DNA of 64,000 nt from Mesorhizobium sp. M3A.F.Ca.ET.080.04.2.1 (GTDB lineage: Bacteria; Pseudomonadota; Alphaproteobacteria; Rhizobiales; Rhizobiaceae), in contig NZ_CP034451.1 of the NCBI RefSeq assembly GCF_003952525.1, positions 3,720,001 through 3,784,000 on the forward strand, given 5' to 3'. How positions within the stretch are numbered: position 1 is the first letter of the stretch; each line of letters starts with the position of its first letter. Below the pieces are notes generated by a model, which saw nothing but the letters and a program-made list of their open reading frames with translations, searched no databases and was not told the origin of the DNA. Below, piece after piece: positions 52,834-62,536 of the stretch. A program made the translations under genes and the position numbers.

Positions 52834-54120
52834 ATGTTGGTTCCAAGAGTCCCCCGCGCGATCGCAGCGCCCCGCAAGCGCCATTTTGCCCGGACCTACG
52901 TGCAGGTACTTGCCGCCATGGTCCTTGGAGCCGCAATTGGCTACCTCTATCCGGAAACCGGCCAAAGCCTGAAGCCGCTCGGCGATGCCTTCATCAAAGT
53001 CATCAAGATGATTATCGCACCTGTCATCTTCCTGACAATTGCGACCGGCATTGCCGGCATGAGCGATCTGCAGAAGGTCGGCCGAGTTGCCGCCAAGGCG
53101 ATGGTTTATTTCCTTACCTTCTCGACGCTTGCACTCGTTGTCGGGCTGATTGTCGCGAATATCGTTCAGCCTGGCGCCGGCCTCAACATCGATCCGGCCT
53201 CGCTCGATGTCGAAGCCGTTAAGGGCTATGTGGCCACGGCTCACGAGCAGTCCGTGACCAGCTTCCTGATGAACATCATCCCGTCAACGATTGCCAGTGC
53301 CTTCGCGGAAGGCGACATCCTGCAAGTCTTGTTCTTCTCGGTCTTGTTCGGCATTGCTCTGGCGATGACCGGAGAGACGAGCAGGCCGGTCGTTACCTTT
53401 CTCCAGGCGCTCACCGCCCCCATTTTTAAGCTCGTCGGCATTCTGATGAAGGCTGCACCCATCGGCGCCTTCGGCGCTATGGCCTTTACGATCGGCAAAT
53501 ACGGAATCGGTTCGGTGGCCAACCTCGCGATACTGGTCGCGACGTTCTATCTGACCGCCTTCCTCTTCGTGTTCGGGGTTCTCGGCGTGGTCTGCCGCTG
53601 CAACGGCTTCTCGATCTTTTCTCTTGTCCGCTACATCAAGGACGAGCTGCTGCTTGTCCTGGCAACGTCCTCCTCGGAGGCCGCGCTGCCCTCGCTCATG
53701 GAGAAGATGGAGAAGGCCGGCGCCGCGCGTTCGGTCGTAAGTCTCGTCATCCCTACTGGATACTCATTCAATCTGGACGGCACCAATATCTACATGACGA
53801 TCGCCGCCCTCTTCATCGCGCAGGCGACGAACACAGATTTGTCAATTGCCGATCAGATCCTCCTGCTGCTAATTGCGATGCTTTCCTCGAAGGGTGCGGC
53901 AGGCGTCACCGGCGCCGGCTTCATCACATTGGCCGCTACTCTGTCTGTCGTGCCGAGTGTTCCCGTTGCCGGAATGGCTCTAATTCTTGGCGTGGACCGC
54001 TTCATGTCGGAATGCCGCGCGCTGACGAATTTAGTCGGTAATGCGGTGGCATCGCTCGTTGTCGCTCGCTGGGAAGGCGAATTGGACCAGTCCCGGATGG
54101 AAGCCGCTTTCCGCGGTTAG
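52834..54120 (+). CDS. dctA: C4-dicarboxylate transporter DctA
   Basis: Sodium- or proton-driven uptake of succinate, malate and fumarate, the main carbon source of bacteroids. 428 residues, about eight membrane spans plus re-entrant loops. Family motifs: [20 protein letters not shown], the Ser-rich loop [25 protein letters not shown] with the NxDG substrate/cation site, and [16 protein letters not shown] sigma-54 promoter precedes it. No dctB/dctD regulators lie next to it, unlike the chromosomal dct locus, so this is probably a symbiosis-specific copy. The ATG at 52834 follows a GGGAGAG ribosome site. Confidence 0.96.
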   Translation: MLVPRVPRAIAAPRKRHFARTYVQVLAAMVLGAAIGYLYPETGQSLKPLGDAFIKVIKMIIAPVIFLTIATGIAGMSDLQKVGRVAAKAMVYFLTFSTLALVVGLIVANIVQPGAGLNIDPASLDVEAVKGYVATAHEQSVTSFLMNIIPSTIASAFAEGDILQVLFFSVLFGIALAMTGETSRPVVTFLQALTAPIFKLVGILMKAAPIGAFGAMAFTIGKYGIGSVANLAILVATFYLTAFLFVFGVLGVVCRCNGFSIFSLVRYIKDELLLVLATSSSEAALPSLMEKMEKAGAARSVVSLVIPTGYSFNLDGTNIYMTIAALFIAQATNTDLSIADQILLLLIAMLSSKGAAGVTGAGFITLAATLSVVPSVPVAGMALILGVDRFMSECRALTNLVGNAVASLVVARWEGELDQSRMEAAFRG

Positions 54121-54392
54121 GGTTACATCAAACGGGCTCCCCGCAAGCAAGCAATAGCGCGACGTGTAAGTCACGGCCTTCACAGCAGTCGAATTGCCGG
54201 CCTCCAAAGAGCGCTGGAAATAGTGTACTAACGCGGAGAGTAATACAACACCATGAAGCCCCTAAGCAAACGAACGGTTCACGGAAACTCATCTGGGTCC
54301 GCATGGAGCGCTGTTCGTCGAATGCGTTATCAACCGTGGGGTGTGGTAACTATTTCAGCTTGCCGCCCCAAGCCGTCGCGGGATCGCACCGG

Positions 54393-55454
54393 ATGACGGA
54401 GGACCGGCCGATCAGAATCGCTAGGGGAAAGCGCGTCACAATTGCCGATCTCGCCCGCGAAGCCGGAGTCAGCGTAGCAACAGTCGATCGGGTTCTGAAC
54501 GTCCGCCTTCCGGTGCGAGAGGAGACCGCCCAGCGGGTCCATGCGGCCGCGCACGCGATCGGCTATCATGCTGCCGGTCTCATCAAACAGCGCTTGCAGC
54601 AGCACCTGCCGCACTACAAGCTGGGCTTCATCTTGAGAAAACCTGCCCACGATTTTTACCAAGATTTCGCTCGCAATATTGAAGAGTCGGTCAGTATGGC
54701 TAAATCCTTCCACGGCCTTCCGATCATCGAGTTCGCGCAGTCACATTTGCCGCGTGACCTGCTCCCGCTTCTTAAGGACCTTGGAAGCCGCTGCCAGGCG
54801 ATCGCCATGGTGGCGGCCGATCACCCGAAAATCACAGCATCAGTCGAGGAGCTCAAGGCGAAAGGTATCCCGGTATTTTCGCTGTTATCCGACTTCGCCG
54901 ATGGCGTGCGCGAGGGCTACATCGGCCTCAACAACAGCAAGGTCGGACGGACTGCCGCTTGGGTGTTTTCCAAGGCCGCAAAACGGCCCGGCAAGGTGGC
55001 GGTGTTTGTCGGAAGCCATCGCTTCCAGGCGCATGCGACGCGGGAAACGGCCTTTCGTGCCTATTTTCGTGAGAACGCGCCCAAATTCGAGGTGCTTGAT
55101 CCGCTCGTGAACCTTGATGAACGGCAGCTCACTTACGAAAAATTGCTGGATCTTATGCAGCGGGAACCAGAGCTCGTCGGCTTCTATATGGCCGGCGGGG
55201 GTATAGAGGGAGCAATTTCCGCGCTCCGAGAAGAGGGGAGCGGTCAGGATCTCGTCGCGATCGTGAGTGAAATGACGCCGCAGTCACGTGGGGCGCTTGC
55301 GGATGACATCTTGACGATGGCGGTCGGCACGCCAATGCGCCGACTTTGCCAGGAGCTGATAATGGCAATGGAGCGGGCCATCAAAGCCGGCGTCGCGGAG
55401 AGCCCGGGGCAGACATTTCTGCCGTTCGACATTTATCTTCCGGAAAATATTTGA
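54393..55454 (+). CDS. LacI-family transcriptional regulator
   Basis: Sugar-responsive DNA-binding regulator of about 353 residues. The N-terminal helix-turn-helix is VTIADLAREAGVSVATVDRVLN and the hinge helix follows. The remainder is a periplasmic-binding-protein-like sensor domain (LGFILRKPAHDFYQDFA, AMVAADHPK, GYIGLNNSKVGRTAAW, VAVFVGSHRFQAHATRE). I chose the ATG at 54393; an earlier in-frame ATG at 54303 adds a cysteine-rich stretch unlike the family. The next gene in the same direction is a sugar isomerase-like protein, which it may control. Confidence 0.88.
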   Translation: MTEDRPIRIARGKRVTIADLAREAGVSVATVDRVLNVRLPVREETAQRVHAAAHAIGYHAAGLIKQRLQQHLPHYKLGFILRKPAHDFYQDFARNIEESVSMAKSFHGLPIIEFAQSHLPRDLLPLLKDLGSRCQAIAMVAADHPKITASVEELKAKGIPVFSLLSDFADGVREGYIGLNNSKVGRTAAWVFSKAAKRPGKVAVFVGSHRFQAHATRETAFRAYFRENAPKFEVLDPLVNLDERQLTYEKLLDLMQREPELVGFYMAGGGIEGAISALREEGSGQDLVAIVSEMTPQSRGALADDILTMAVGTPMRRLCQELIMAMERAIKAGVAESPGQTFLPFDIYLPENI

Positions 55455-55618
55455 CCTTGATGGATTTCTATCATGAGCGCCCATTTTCCTTTCACCGATG
55501 AAAGGAAAGCTCGATTGACTCGGCCGTCTCTGTCCGATCTGTGAACCGGCGTGGTTCCGTCTTGAAAGAAGCCGGATGCCGAAATGGCAGCCGCGCTTCA
55601 TGGAAGGAAAGTCAAGCA

Positions 55619-56422
55619 ATGCGCCAGGTATCGCCCCGCTTTGCACTCGATCACATGGCGGCGCCCCGCCTTGACGTCAGTGCGCTTTTCGCGCTTGCCC
55701 GTGACCAAGGCCTGACCGACGTCCAAATCCGTTACCCTCATTTCAGCAATCCTGTCGCACGCGGCATTCCGGCTGCGGACGTTCGGTTTGCCGCTACCGA
55801 AGCGGGCGTCACGATCATCTCTGTCAACGCCTTGCAGCGGTTCAACGACTGGACTCCAACGCGTCAGGCCGAGGCAAGCAACCTCGCCGATTATGCGACG
55901 GCGTGCGGGGCAGAGACGCTCGTGTTGGTGCCGGCCAACCGCAGCTCGTGGCCCACCAATAGCGAGCGCCAGGACAATCTTCGTTTCGCTCTAAACGAGA
56001 TCAAGCCAATCCTCCAGTCGCGGGGTCTGATCGGTCTCATCGAGCCGCTGGGTTTCCGAACCTGCTCGCTTCGATCAAAGAAGGAAGCGGCCGAGGCCGT
56101 TGCCGCGGTTGATGGCCAGTCCGTCTTTCGCCTCGTGCACGACACGTTCCACCACACCCTGGCCGGGGAGACATGCCTGTTCTGCGAGCTTACCGGCCTG
56201 GTGCACATTTCAAGCGTAAACGACCCGACCTTCTGGATTTACCCCGATCGCTTTCTTGCAGGTTCCGACAATGGCAGCCAGATTCAGGCGCTGCTGGATG
56301 GCGGCTACGCGGGACCTTTCTCGTTCGAGCTGATCGAGGAAGTCCATTCTCTGGACGATCTCGCAGGCGCACTTGCCGCCAGCATCGACTTTATCCGGCG
56401 AGGGCTATTGTCGTCAAAGTAG
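55619..56422 (+). CDS. Sugar phosphate isomerase/epimerase-like TIM-barrel protein
   Basis: A 267-residue member of the xylose-isomerase-like TIM-barrel family (AP-endonuclease-2 fold), related to IolI/MocC-type enzymes of inositol or rhizopine metabolism. Metal-ligand candidates are Glu in GLIEPLGF, Asp and His in LVHDTFHH, His in LVHISSVND and Glu in FSFELIEEVH. The ATG at 55619 has a GGAAGG box upstream. It follows the LacI-type regulator by 165 bases. The actual substrate is not evident; inositol-type compounds are a reasonable guess in a symbiotic setting. Confidence 0.83.
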   Translation: MRQVSPRFALDHMAAPRLDVSALFALARDQGLTDVQIRYPHFSNPVARGIPAADVRFAATEAGVTIISVNALQRFNDWTPTRQAEASNLADYATACGAETLVLVPANRSSWPTNSERQDNLRFALNEIKPILQSRGLIGLIEPLGFRTCSLRSKKEAAEAVAAVDGQSVFRLVHDTFHHTLAGETCLFCELTGLVHISSVNDPTFWIYPDRFLAGSDNGSQIQALLDGGYAGPFSFELIEEVHSLDDLAGALAASIDFIRRGLLSSK

Positions 56423-56470
56423 ATGGTGACAGGTGTAGTGACTATAGGTGCGCCTGAATTTTCCGAGGGT

Positions 56471-57388
56471 TCACAGCGGGGCAGCCATCCGAGATGCCTC
56501 CTGTATCATTATCTCCCGCATCCAGATGCTTGCCGGATCGCTATTGTGGAGGGCCGGCCATTGGAGGGTCTCGGTGAATGTGGGAAATGGCAGCGGAAGT
56601 TCGATAACCCGCAGGGGGAACGTTTTTTCGAAATGCCTGACCAGCCGTAAGGGCATGGTCGCTATACGAGCTGTGCCGGACACCATAGGTGGAATCATGC
56701 TGAAGCCCTGCACGGCGACCTCGACACGTCTCTTAAGGCCATGCTCAAGCAAAAACCATTCCTCGATAGACGGCTTCATCGTACGCCCGAACCTGACCGC
56801 GACGTGCCTCATCGACATGTATCTCTCGAATGTAAGCTGCTGTGGCAGCTGCTTGTTTGTGGGACAGCCTACGCACACGAGCTTCTCGTCAAACAGCGCA
56901 ATGCTTGAATGCACACTCGACGTGAACATATCCGGTAGAATTAGAAAATCGACGTCACCGCGCCGGAGAAGCTCATCGGGGCTATCGTCGACAGGCAGCA
57001 GTTCGAAGCTGACGGCGGGGGCTTCCCGTGAAATACGCTCCACAAGCTTTTCGAAAAACACGAGCGTGACGAAATCGGAAAGAATGATCCTGAAGAGGCG
57101 ATCGGCTCGAGCTGGGTCAAACGGATCCGAAGAAATAATCGAGCACTGGATGTGCTGGAGAGCGTCGCGAACTGCGGGGGCAAATGCTGCCGCACGCGGG
57201 GTTAGAAATCGTTCGCGACCTCTTATCGTAAACAGTTCATCGCGGAAATAATCGCGCAGTCGGGCGACGGCCGCACTCATGGCGGGCTGACTCAGGTTGA
57301 TCCTGCGTGCCGCCGCCGAGAGATTACGCTCCGTCAGGAGTGCGTCGAGCACAACGAGGAGATTTAGATCAAGTCCTTTGAAACGCAT
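56471..57388 (-). CDS. nodD: LysR-type nodulation regulator NodD
   Basis: Flavonoid-responsive activator of the nod boxes. 305 residues. It opens [20 protein letters not shown], and the helix-turn-helix is [26 protein letters not shown]. The ligand/dimer domain has [36 protein letters not shown] and [14 protein letters not shown] stretches. The ATG at 57388 is the family start; the frame also opens at 57430 inside the nod box and that start is rejected. It is the only intact nodD in the window, with three relics elsewhere. It is transcribed divergently from the nod box 10 bases before its start. Confidence 0.96.
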   Translation of the reverse strand: MRFKGLDLNLLVVLDALLTERNLSAAARRINLSQPAMSAAVARLRDYFRDELFTIRGRERFLTPRAAAFAPAVRDALQHIQCSIISSDPFDPARADRLFRIILSDFVTLVFFEKLVERISREAPAVSFELLPVDDSPDELLRRGDVDFLILPDMFTSSVHSSIALFDEKLVCVGCPTNKQLPQQLTFERYMSMRHVAVRFGRTMKPSIEEWFLLEHGLKRRVEVAVQGFSMIPPMVSGTARIATMPLRLVRHFEKTFPLRVIELPLPFPTFTETLQWPALHNSDPASIWMREIMIQEASRMAAPL

Positions 57389-57398
57389 GTCATCAGCC

Positions 57399-57447
57399 AT
57401 CCATGGGATGGATGCCTTTAACCGAAACAAACGACTTTAACAATTTA
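57399..57447 (+). promoter_or_regulatory. nod box next to intact nodD (no gene on its right)
   Basis: ATCCATGGGATGGATG, seven bases, then ACCGAAACAAACGACTTTAACAA fit the nod box pattern. In the usual layout a nod operon would start to the right, but none is present before the IS110 relic at 58.1 kb. It may now serve mainly for NodD autoregulation. Confidence 0.8.
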
Positions 57448-58089
57448 GCATTCTTGCAATCTTTTGTCGCAAAAAGTTTATGATGGATGACGTTAAGGTC
57501 CGACATATGAGCCGCGTGATCTGCCGAAGCGAGCAATCGTTCGTACTGTGCAGGTCAGAGATTGGCAGTTTGAAACGCCGGGCCGATGGCGCCGGGCTAT
57601 CAACCAGCGTCTTCGGCGGCCCCGACCTAGCTGGGCGTGGAATCTAATAGGGTGCACCTTTCCAGTCCGAGGCGACTGATGGGCGGTTTGATCCTAAGCT
57701 GCCGTGAGGCCTGTGCCAATTGTATCGGCGAGCCAATGCAGCAGTCCGGCAGCGTTTTTGAGAGCTGTTGTAGGCTCGGCCTAAGCCCATTGGCGCAAGC
57801 CTATCTGAACGAAGCGCTTGGCCTTGCCGCTATCCGGTATGTGATCTGTGGTGTCTTCTCGTCCTGCTGTTCTTGTTTTGGAACGCCCTTATGGTGAGCC
57901 CATCCGGGACGTGGGGCACCGGGAGCACAAAGGTGCAGGCAGGCCGTCAATAGACCGTGGGCTGAGAGCCCGAGCTCGTTACATGGCCGCCCCTGGCGAC
58001 TTTCCCGGATGCGCTGCGAGCGCGGATCAGTAGATGTCGTGTTGCCCGCCAGCTCCCGTCTTTGACCGAGCCAAGAAGGAGGAACGGGC
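57448..58089. other. Region right of the orphan nod box
   Basis: No gene supported. One frame (57637-57897) has many cysteines but no recognisable domain. Left part may be transcribed from the nod box. Confidence 0.4.
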
Positions 58090-59317
58090 ATGCTTATCAT
58101 CGGACTGGATATTCACCGCGCCTTCGCCGAAGCAGTGGCATGGGAGGAGGGCAGGCTCAGGCGACTCGGCCGCGTCGACATGCGGCGCGATCTGCTGGCG
58201 GCGTTCGCCGCGAAGCTGTCGCCGAACGATGTCGGGGTGATCGAGGCCACCGGCAGCGCGACGTCCGCTGCAGCTGTGATTGCGCCGCATGTGAAGAAGG
58301 TGGGGATCGCCAAGCCGAAACAGGTGTTTATCGTTGCCTATGCCAAGATCAAAACGACGATCGACGCCGACGTTCTTGCGCAGCTCTATGCCAGCGGCTT
58401 CTTGCCAGAAGTCTGGATTGCGGACGAGCCGACGCAGGCTCTGCGTCGACAGGTGACACGGCGCAATCAGATTGTCCGACAGAGATCTCGATTGAAGAGC
58501 GTCATCCAGTCGATCCTTCATAGCCACCTGATCCGTCCTGCCCGCATGCCGACCTGTGCGGCGCCAAGGGTCGGACCTGGTAATCGAGCAGGTCGTACCG
58601 CAGGACGAGCGCCTCGCGATCGATGGGCATCTGCGCGAGTTCGACCGATTGGGCGAAGACCTCCAGGTCATCGAACGCGATCTTGTCCGCTCGGCTCTCG
58701 AGGATGAAGGCGTGAAGCGGCTGATGACCATTCCCGGCGTCGACATCACCGTCGCGCTGGCGATGAAGGGCGGCGATCGGCGACGTGTCGCGCTTCGACG
58801 ATCCGCAGAAGCTCGTGACCTATCTCGGGTTGAACCCAAGCGTCCAGCAGTCCGGCCAGGTCCGGCCTACCATGGGCGGATCACCAAGCAGGGCCGTGGT
58901 CATGCGCGCGGCATGCTCGTCGAGGCGGCCTGGGCGGCCGCTCGTGCTCCCGGACCGTTGCGAGCCTTCTCCCTGCGGCGTGCGAGCCCGGCGCGGACAG
59001 CATGTCGCGGCCGTGGCAACCGCACGCAAACTCTCTGTCGTGATCTGTCATCTGTTGAGAAGGGCGAGAGTTACGCGTAGGCTCGACCCTCCCTGCATGC
59101 CAAGAAGCTTGCGCGATGTGGAACTCAAGGCCGGGAGCAAGGCTGTGCGCGGCCAAAAGGGAGCGCACGCCTACAACATAAAGAGCCACCGGGAAGAAGA
59201 GCGCCGCTGGGTGGAGCAGGCCGAGGGCGCCTATGCACGCCTCGTCGCCGGTTGGAACCCACGAGGTCCGAAGAGGGTAGGCACGGATGCCGCAAACCGG
59301 GCGCCCAGCTTGGCATA
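58090..59317 (+). pseudogene. IS110-family transposase, several frameshifts
   Basis: Starts MLIIGLDIHRAFAEAVAWEE and carries the DEDD-type N-terminal domain (GVIEATGSATSAA, KTTIDADVLAQL). The frame changes near 58550 (LVIEQVVPQDERLAIDGHLREFDRL), again near 58760 after LMTIPGVDITVALAM, and again further on (FDDPQKLVTYLGLNPS, then TKQGRGHARGMLVEAAWAA, then KLSVVICHLL). All regions of an IS110/IS1111-type transposase are represented but it cannot make one protein. It lies between nodD and the right nodFE repeat. Confidence 0.85.
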
Positions 59318-59529
59318 AGGGCTACGTGGCCTCAGGAAGCGTCGTCGCCAATGCAGACCATGGACGAATTCCCAGCCGATGCCGAGATGCCGGTCGACCG
59401 TGCCTGTCGCCGTCCGGTGATGCGATGCCCCCGAGCGGATGAGTTCGCCCCGGATGCTCCCGGTCACGACGCACGGGTTCGGGTTCCAAGGCGCTCAGTT
59501 TTGTTCGCGCCCAATCGGTGTAGGACGCG

Positions 59530-59872
59530 GCAGAAAATACGAGCGTGACGAAATCGGGAAGAATGATCCTGAAGCGGCGATTCGGTAGAGCCGGGTCAAA
59601 CTATCCGACGAAATAAACGAGCACTGGATGGGCGGGAGAGCGTCGCGAACTGGAGGGCAAGAGCTCCCGGACGCAGCGTTAAGTTTGAATACCTCCGCGG
59701 ACATGGTCGCGAGCTTATCGCGCAAATAATCGAGCAGCCGAGCGCCGGCCGCACTCATGACCGGCTGGGCTCGGTTAATCCTGCATGCCGCGCCCATGAG
59801 GTTGCGCTCTGTCGGGAGTGCGTCGAGCACAACGACGAGATGTAGTTCACGATCTTTGAAACGCGTGGTCAA
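59530..59872 (-). pseudogene. nodD relic (copy 2), 3'-truncated and frameshifted
   Basis: The minus-strand frame TRFKDRELHLVVVLDALPTE, followed by INRAQPVMSAAGARLLDYL and IQCSFISSD, aligns with the intact NodD N-terminal 130 residues. The glycine/serine-rich tail after it is in a shifted frame. The homology ends at about 59530. The left repeat copy retains only its first part. Confidence 0.8.
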
Positions 59873-59874
59873 CT

Positions 59875-59923
59875 ATCCAAAGTGTGGATGCCTTTCATCG
59901 AAACAAACGATTTCATCAATGTT
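59875..59923 (+). promoter_or_regulatory. nod box upstream of nodFE (copy 2)
   Basis: Same bases as the left-copy nod box (ATCCAAAGTGTGGATG, then ATCGAAACAAACGATTTC). It lies about 375 bases before the second nodF, with a nodA relic in between. Confidence 0.88.
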
Positions 59924-60021
59924 CTGGAATCCTGCATGGGCAGAAGCACCTGACGCACACCGATGCCCCCACTGCCTCATGGCGTGGCGAGCGTCTTAAG
60001 AAACCGCCCGAAAGGAGATTT

Positions 60022-60160
60022 TTCATGCGCTCTACCGGGCAGTGGAGTGCTGGGAAAGGGAGTTGCAACTGACCGGGTCCGACTTCTTCCGAGCCTATGG
60101 ACAGACTGGGAGACGCGCACGGTGTAGCGGCTCACATCGTCATACTGCACCTACGCCACA
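60022..60160 (+). pseudogene. nodA 5' relic (copy 2)
   Basis: Same decayed nodA start as in the left repeat: ATGCGCTCTACCGGGCAGTG corresponds to the intact nodA start, followed by matching patches up to the GTAGCGGCTCACATCG stretch. It is not translatable as NodA. Confidence 0.75.
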
Positions 60161-60298
60161 CACCGGCCGGACCTGATCCGGCTTTATGAGCATTGGGCTT
60201 TGTCAGTTGCCCAAGCGTGATGGCTTTCGCGACGCGGCGCGCCTCAGGAACTGAGCCGCGTCCAGGTCGAAACGCGGGAAAGAAAGACAGGAAACAGA

Positions 60299-60580
60299 AT
60301 GGCCGATCAATTCGCAACGGACGTCATTGCCCTGATCAAGAAACGCGCCGAGTCGGAGAGCGGTGAGGGAATGCCTACGTCATTCGTCGGCGAGATAACA
60401 ATCGCCACGGAACTGGACGCGCTCGGGTTTGATTCGCTGGGTTTGGCGGACGTCCTCTGGGATGTGGAGCAGGCCTACGGCATCAAGATCGACATGAACA
60501 CGGCCGATGCCTGGTCCAATCTCAAGAATGTCGGCGACGTCGTGGAAGCCGTCCGCGGCTTGCTTGCGAAGGAGGCTTGA
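60299..60580 (+). CDS. nodF: Acyl carrier protein NodF (copy 2)
   Basis: 93-residue carrier protein identical to the first copy except Thr27 in place of Ala27, away from the phosphopantetheine Ser in FDSLGL. It is directly followed by the second nodE without a gap. Because the two carriers are essentially the same, any difference in product between the two pairs would come from NodE. Confidence 0.95.
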   Translation: MADQFATDVIALIKKRAESESGEGMPTSFVGEITIATELDALGFDSLGLADVLWDVEQAYGIKIDMNTADAWSNLKNVGDVVEAVRGLLAKEA

Positions 60581-61789
60581 ATGGACAGGCGCGTCGTTAT
60601 CACCGGAGTGGGCGGCCTGTGCGGACTGGGCACCGACGCCGCCTCTATGTGGAAAGAGATGCGCGAAGGCCGCTCCGCCATCGGCCCGATCGCCAATTCC
60701 GAGCTTCATGACCTGGAGGGCATGACCGGCGCTGAGATCAAGGCGCTGCCCCAGCACGACATCAATCGCAAGCAGTTCGTCTCCATGGCCCGCTTCAGCT
60801 TGCTCGCCGTGCTTGCAGCGCGCGAAGCCATGCGGCAGGCCGGACTTTCCTGCGACGAGGGGAATGCCCATCGCTTCGGCGCGACAGTGGGCGTCGGCGG
60901 CTTGGGCTGGGATGTGATGGAGGAAACTTACCGGGCCCTCCTTTTGGACGGCGCGAGGCGAGTTGGCATCCTCGCTGTACCCAAAACGATGCCAAGCGCC
61001 GCCGCCGGCCAGGTGAGCTTGAGCCTCGGCTTGCGCGGGCCGGTCTTCGGGGTGACCTCCGCATGTGCCTCGGCCAACCATGCGATCGCCTCGGCGGTGG
61101 ACCAGATCAAGCTGGGCCGGGCCGACGTAATGGTTTCCGGAGGCAGCGACGCACCCTTCGCATGGGGCGTGCTGAAAGCATGGGAAGCAATGCGCGTGCT
61201 TTCACCCGATACCTGCCGGCCCTTCTCCGCCGATAGGAAGGGCCTGGTGCTGGGCGAGGGTGCGGGCATGGCCGTGCTGGAAAGCTACGAGCATGCCACG
61301 AGGCGTGGTGCCACAATTCTTGCCGAGATCGCCGGCGTCGGCCTTTCCGCCGATGCCTTCCACATTGCCGCGCCATCTGTCGAGGGGCCAGCGTCGGCGA
61401 TGCGCGCCTGCCTTGCCGATGCCGGGCTGAATGCCGAGGACGTCGACTACCTCAACGCGCACGGCACCGGTACCAAAAGCAATGATCAGACTGAAACGGC
61501 GGCGATCAAGCGTGTGTTTGGAAACCACGCTTATTCGATGTCCATCTCTTCCACCAAGTCCACGCACGCGCATTGCCTCGGCGCAGCGAGCGCGCTTGAA
61601 ATGATCGCCTGCGTGATGGCAATCCAAGAGGACGTCGTGCCGCCGACCGCCAACTATCGCGAGCCAGATCCCGCTTGCGACCTCGACATCACACCCAATG
61701 TGCCGCGCGAGCGCAAGGTGCGCGTCGCCATGAGCAACGCCTTCGCCATGGGCGGTACGAACGCAGTTCTGGCATTCAGGCAGGTGTAG
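60581..61789 (+). CDS. nodE: Beta-ketoacyl synthase NodE (copy 2, variant specificity region)
   Basis: 402 residues with the same catalytic Cys-His-His set as copy 1. Differences from copy 1 are concentrated at residues 64-70 (KQFVSMA), position 91 (Cys for Trp) and about 107-145 (beginning [17 protein letters not shown] and running to [10 protein letters not shown]), with one more near position 319 (Ser for Leu). The frame, length and flanks are intact, so the changed blocks are not decay. This is the pattern expected of segmental exchange with a different nodE allele. A distinct acyl-chain preference is inference. Confidence 0.95.
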   Translation: MDRRVVITGVGGLCGLGTDAASMWKEMREGRSAIGPIANSELHDLEGMTGAEIKALPQHDINRKQFVSMARFSLLAVLAAREAMRQAGLSCDEGNAHRFGATVGVGGLGWDVMEETYRALLLDGARRVGILAVPKTMPSAAAGQVSLSLGLRGPVFGVTSACASANHAIASAVDQIKLGRADVMVSGGSDAPFAWGVLKAWEAMRVLSPDTCRPFSADRKGLVLGEGAGMAVLESYEHATRRGATILAEIAGVGLSADAFHIAAPSVEGPASAMRACLADAGLNAEDVDYLNAHGTGTKSNDQTETAAIKRVFGNHAYSMSISSTKSTHAHCLGAASALEMIACVMAIQEDVVPPTANYREPDPACDLDITPNVPRERKVRVAMSNAFAMGGTNAVLAFRQV

Positions 61790-61859
61790 AAGCCATGCAA
61801 GACGCCTCATTTGAGGTCACCTGTCGTATCTAGCTGCTTGAGGGGCGGGGCATTGTGAT

Positions 61860-61985
61860 ACAGGGAGAGCTGTGGGGTCCCTCCTTCTCGGCCTCGACGA
61901 TGTGGAAGGAGCCTGTGCGGCGAAACGGGCTAGACGCCCCCAGGCCCAGAACTTGGGCGAAACCAACTCCCACCAAAGGACAGCC
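61860..61985. repeat. About 125-bp repeat, copy 2
   Basis: Counterpart of 46239-46362, beginning 19 bases after the end of the long repeat. No gene recognised within it or in the bases up to the palindrome at 62183. Confidence 0.65.
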
Positions 61986-62182
61986 GGTTTAGTAGCCGAA
62001 CAATGAAACCTCGCTCGACGAGCCGCCGTCTCTACTGTCTCCGGCCTCACGCGGTTGAAGCGAACAGCGCAGCAGCTACTGTTCCGCACAACTCGGATGG
62101 CAATTGGGACAAGTCCGCACATGTCGTCACGTACGCTGAACGCCGCAGGTACAGCCAAACTGGGGCGGGGCGTTTCTGCCGT

Positions 62183-62231
62183 TTTGATAGAATTCTATCA
62201 AACTGACAATTTTCCTTGCATAAATGCAAGG
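62183..62231. promoter_or_regulatory. 20-bp perfect palindrome plus adjacent hairpin upstream of nifA-like gene
   Basis: TTTGATAGAATTCTATCAAA (62183-62202) is a perfect palindrome. Eleven bases later CCTTGCAT-AA-ATGCAAGG (62214-62231) is a perfect inverted repeat. Two strong dyads so close together suggest an operator or the end of a lost gene. They lie about 310-350 bases before the nifA-like gene. I see no sigma-54 promoter or NifA site nearby. Confidence 0.45.
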
Positions 62232-62536
62232 AGAGCTCGGTTGACTCCCCTCCTTTCTTGTCAAGGATGAGTTTGCAGGCTGCGGTGCGGCAGAAGCCGG
62301 ACAGAACAGCGACCGGTCGAGTAAAGGCCTGCGCAAACCGCATATTGCGAGCGCCCGCGCGGAGGAAGACGCTCGTCCTGGTGAAAGGCAACGATGCTCA
62401 GGCGCCATTGCCATTTGCCGAGGGCGTCCGCGCGCCGAAAATTTCGAAGCAACAAAGGTGAGATCGAGAATGATGATGACGAAATACAACACAGCTCACC
62501 GTCCAGTGCAGTTCTACCGGCGGGTGGCGGAGTGGG

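Larger units (their letters stand above)
59744..61840 (+). repeat. Direct repeat, right copy (nodD relic - nod box - nodA relic - nodFE)
   Basis: Counterpart of 44005-46048. It keeps 52 bases between nod box and nodF that the left copy lacks (about 59945-60000). The nodF and most nodE bases are identical to the left copy, while nodE positions about 60766-60795 and 60899-61015 differ strongly. Confidence 0.9.
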
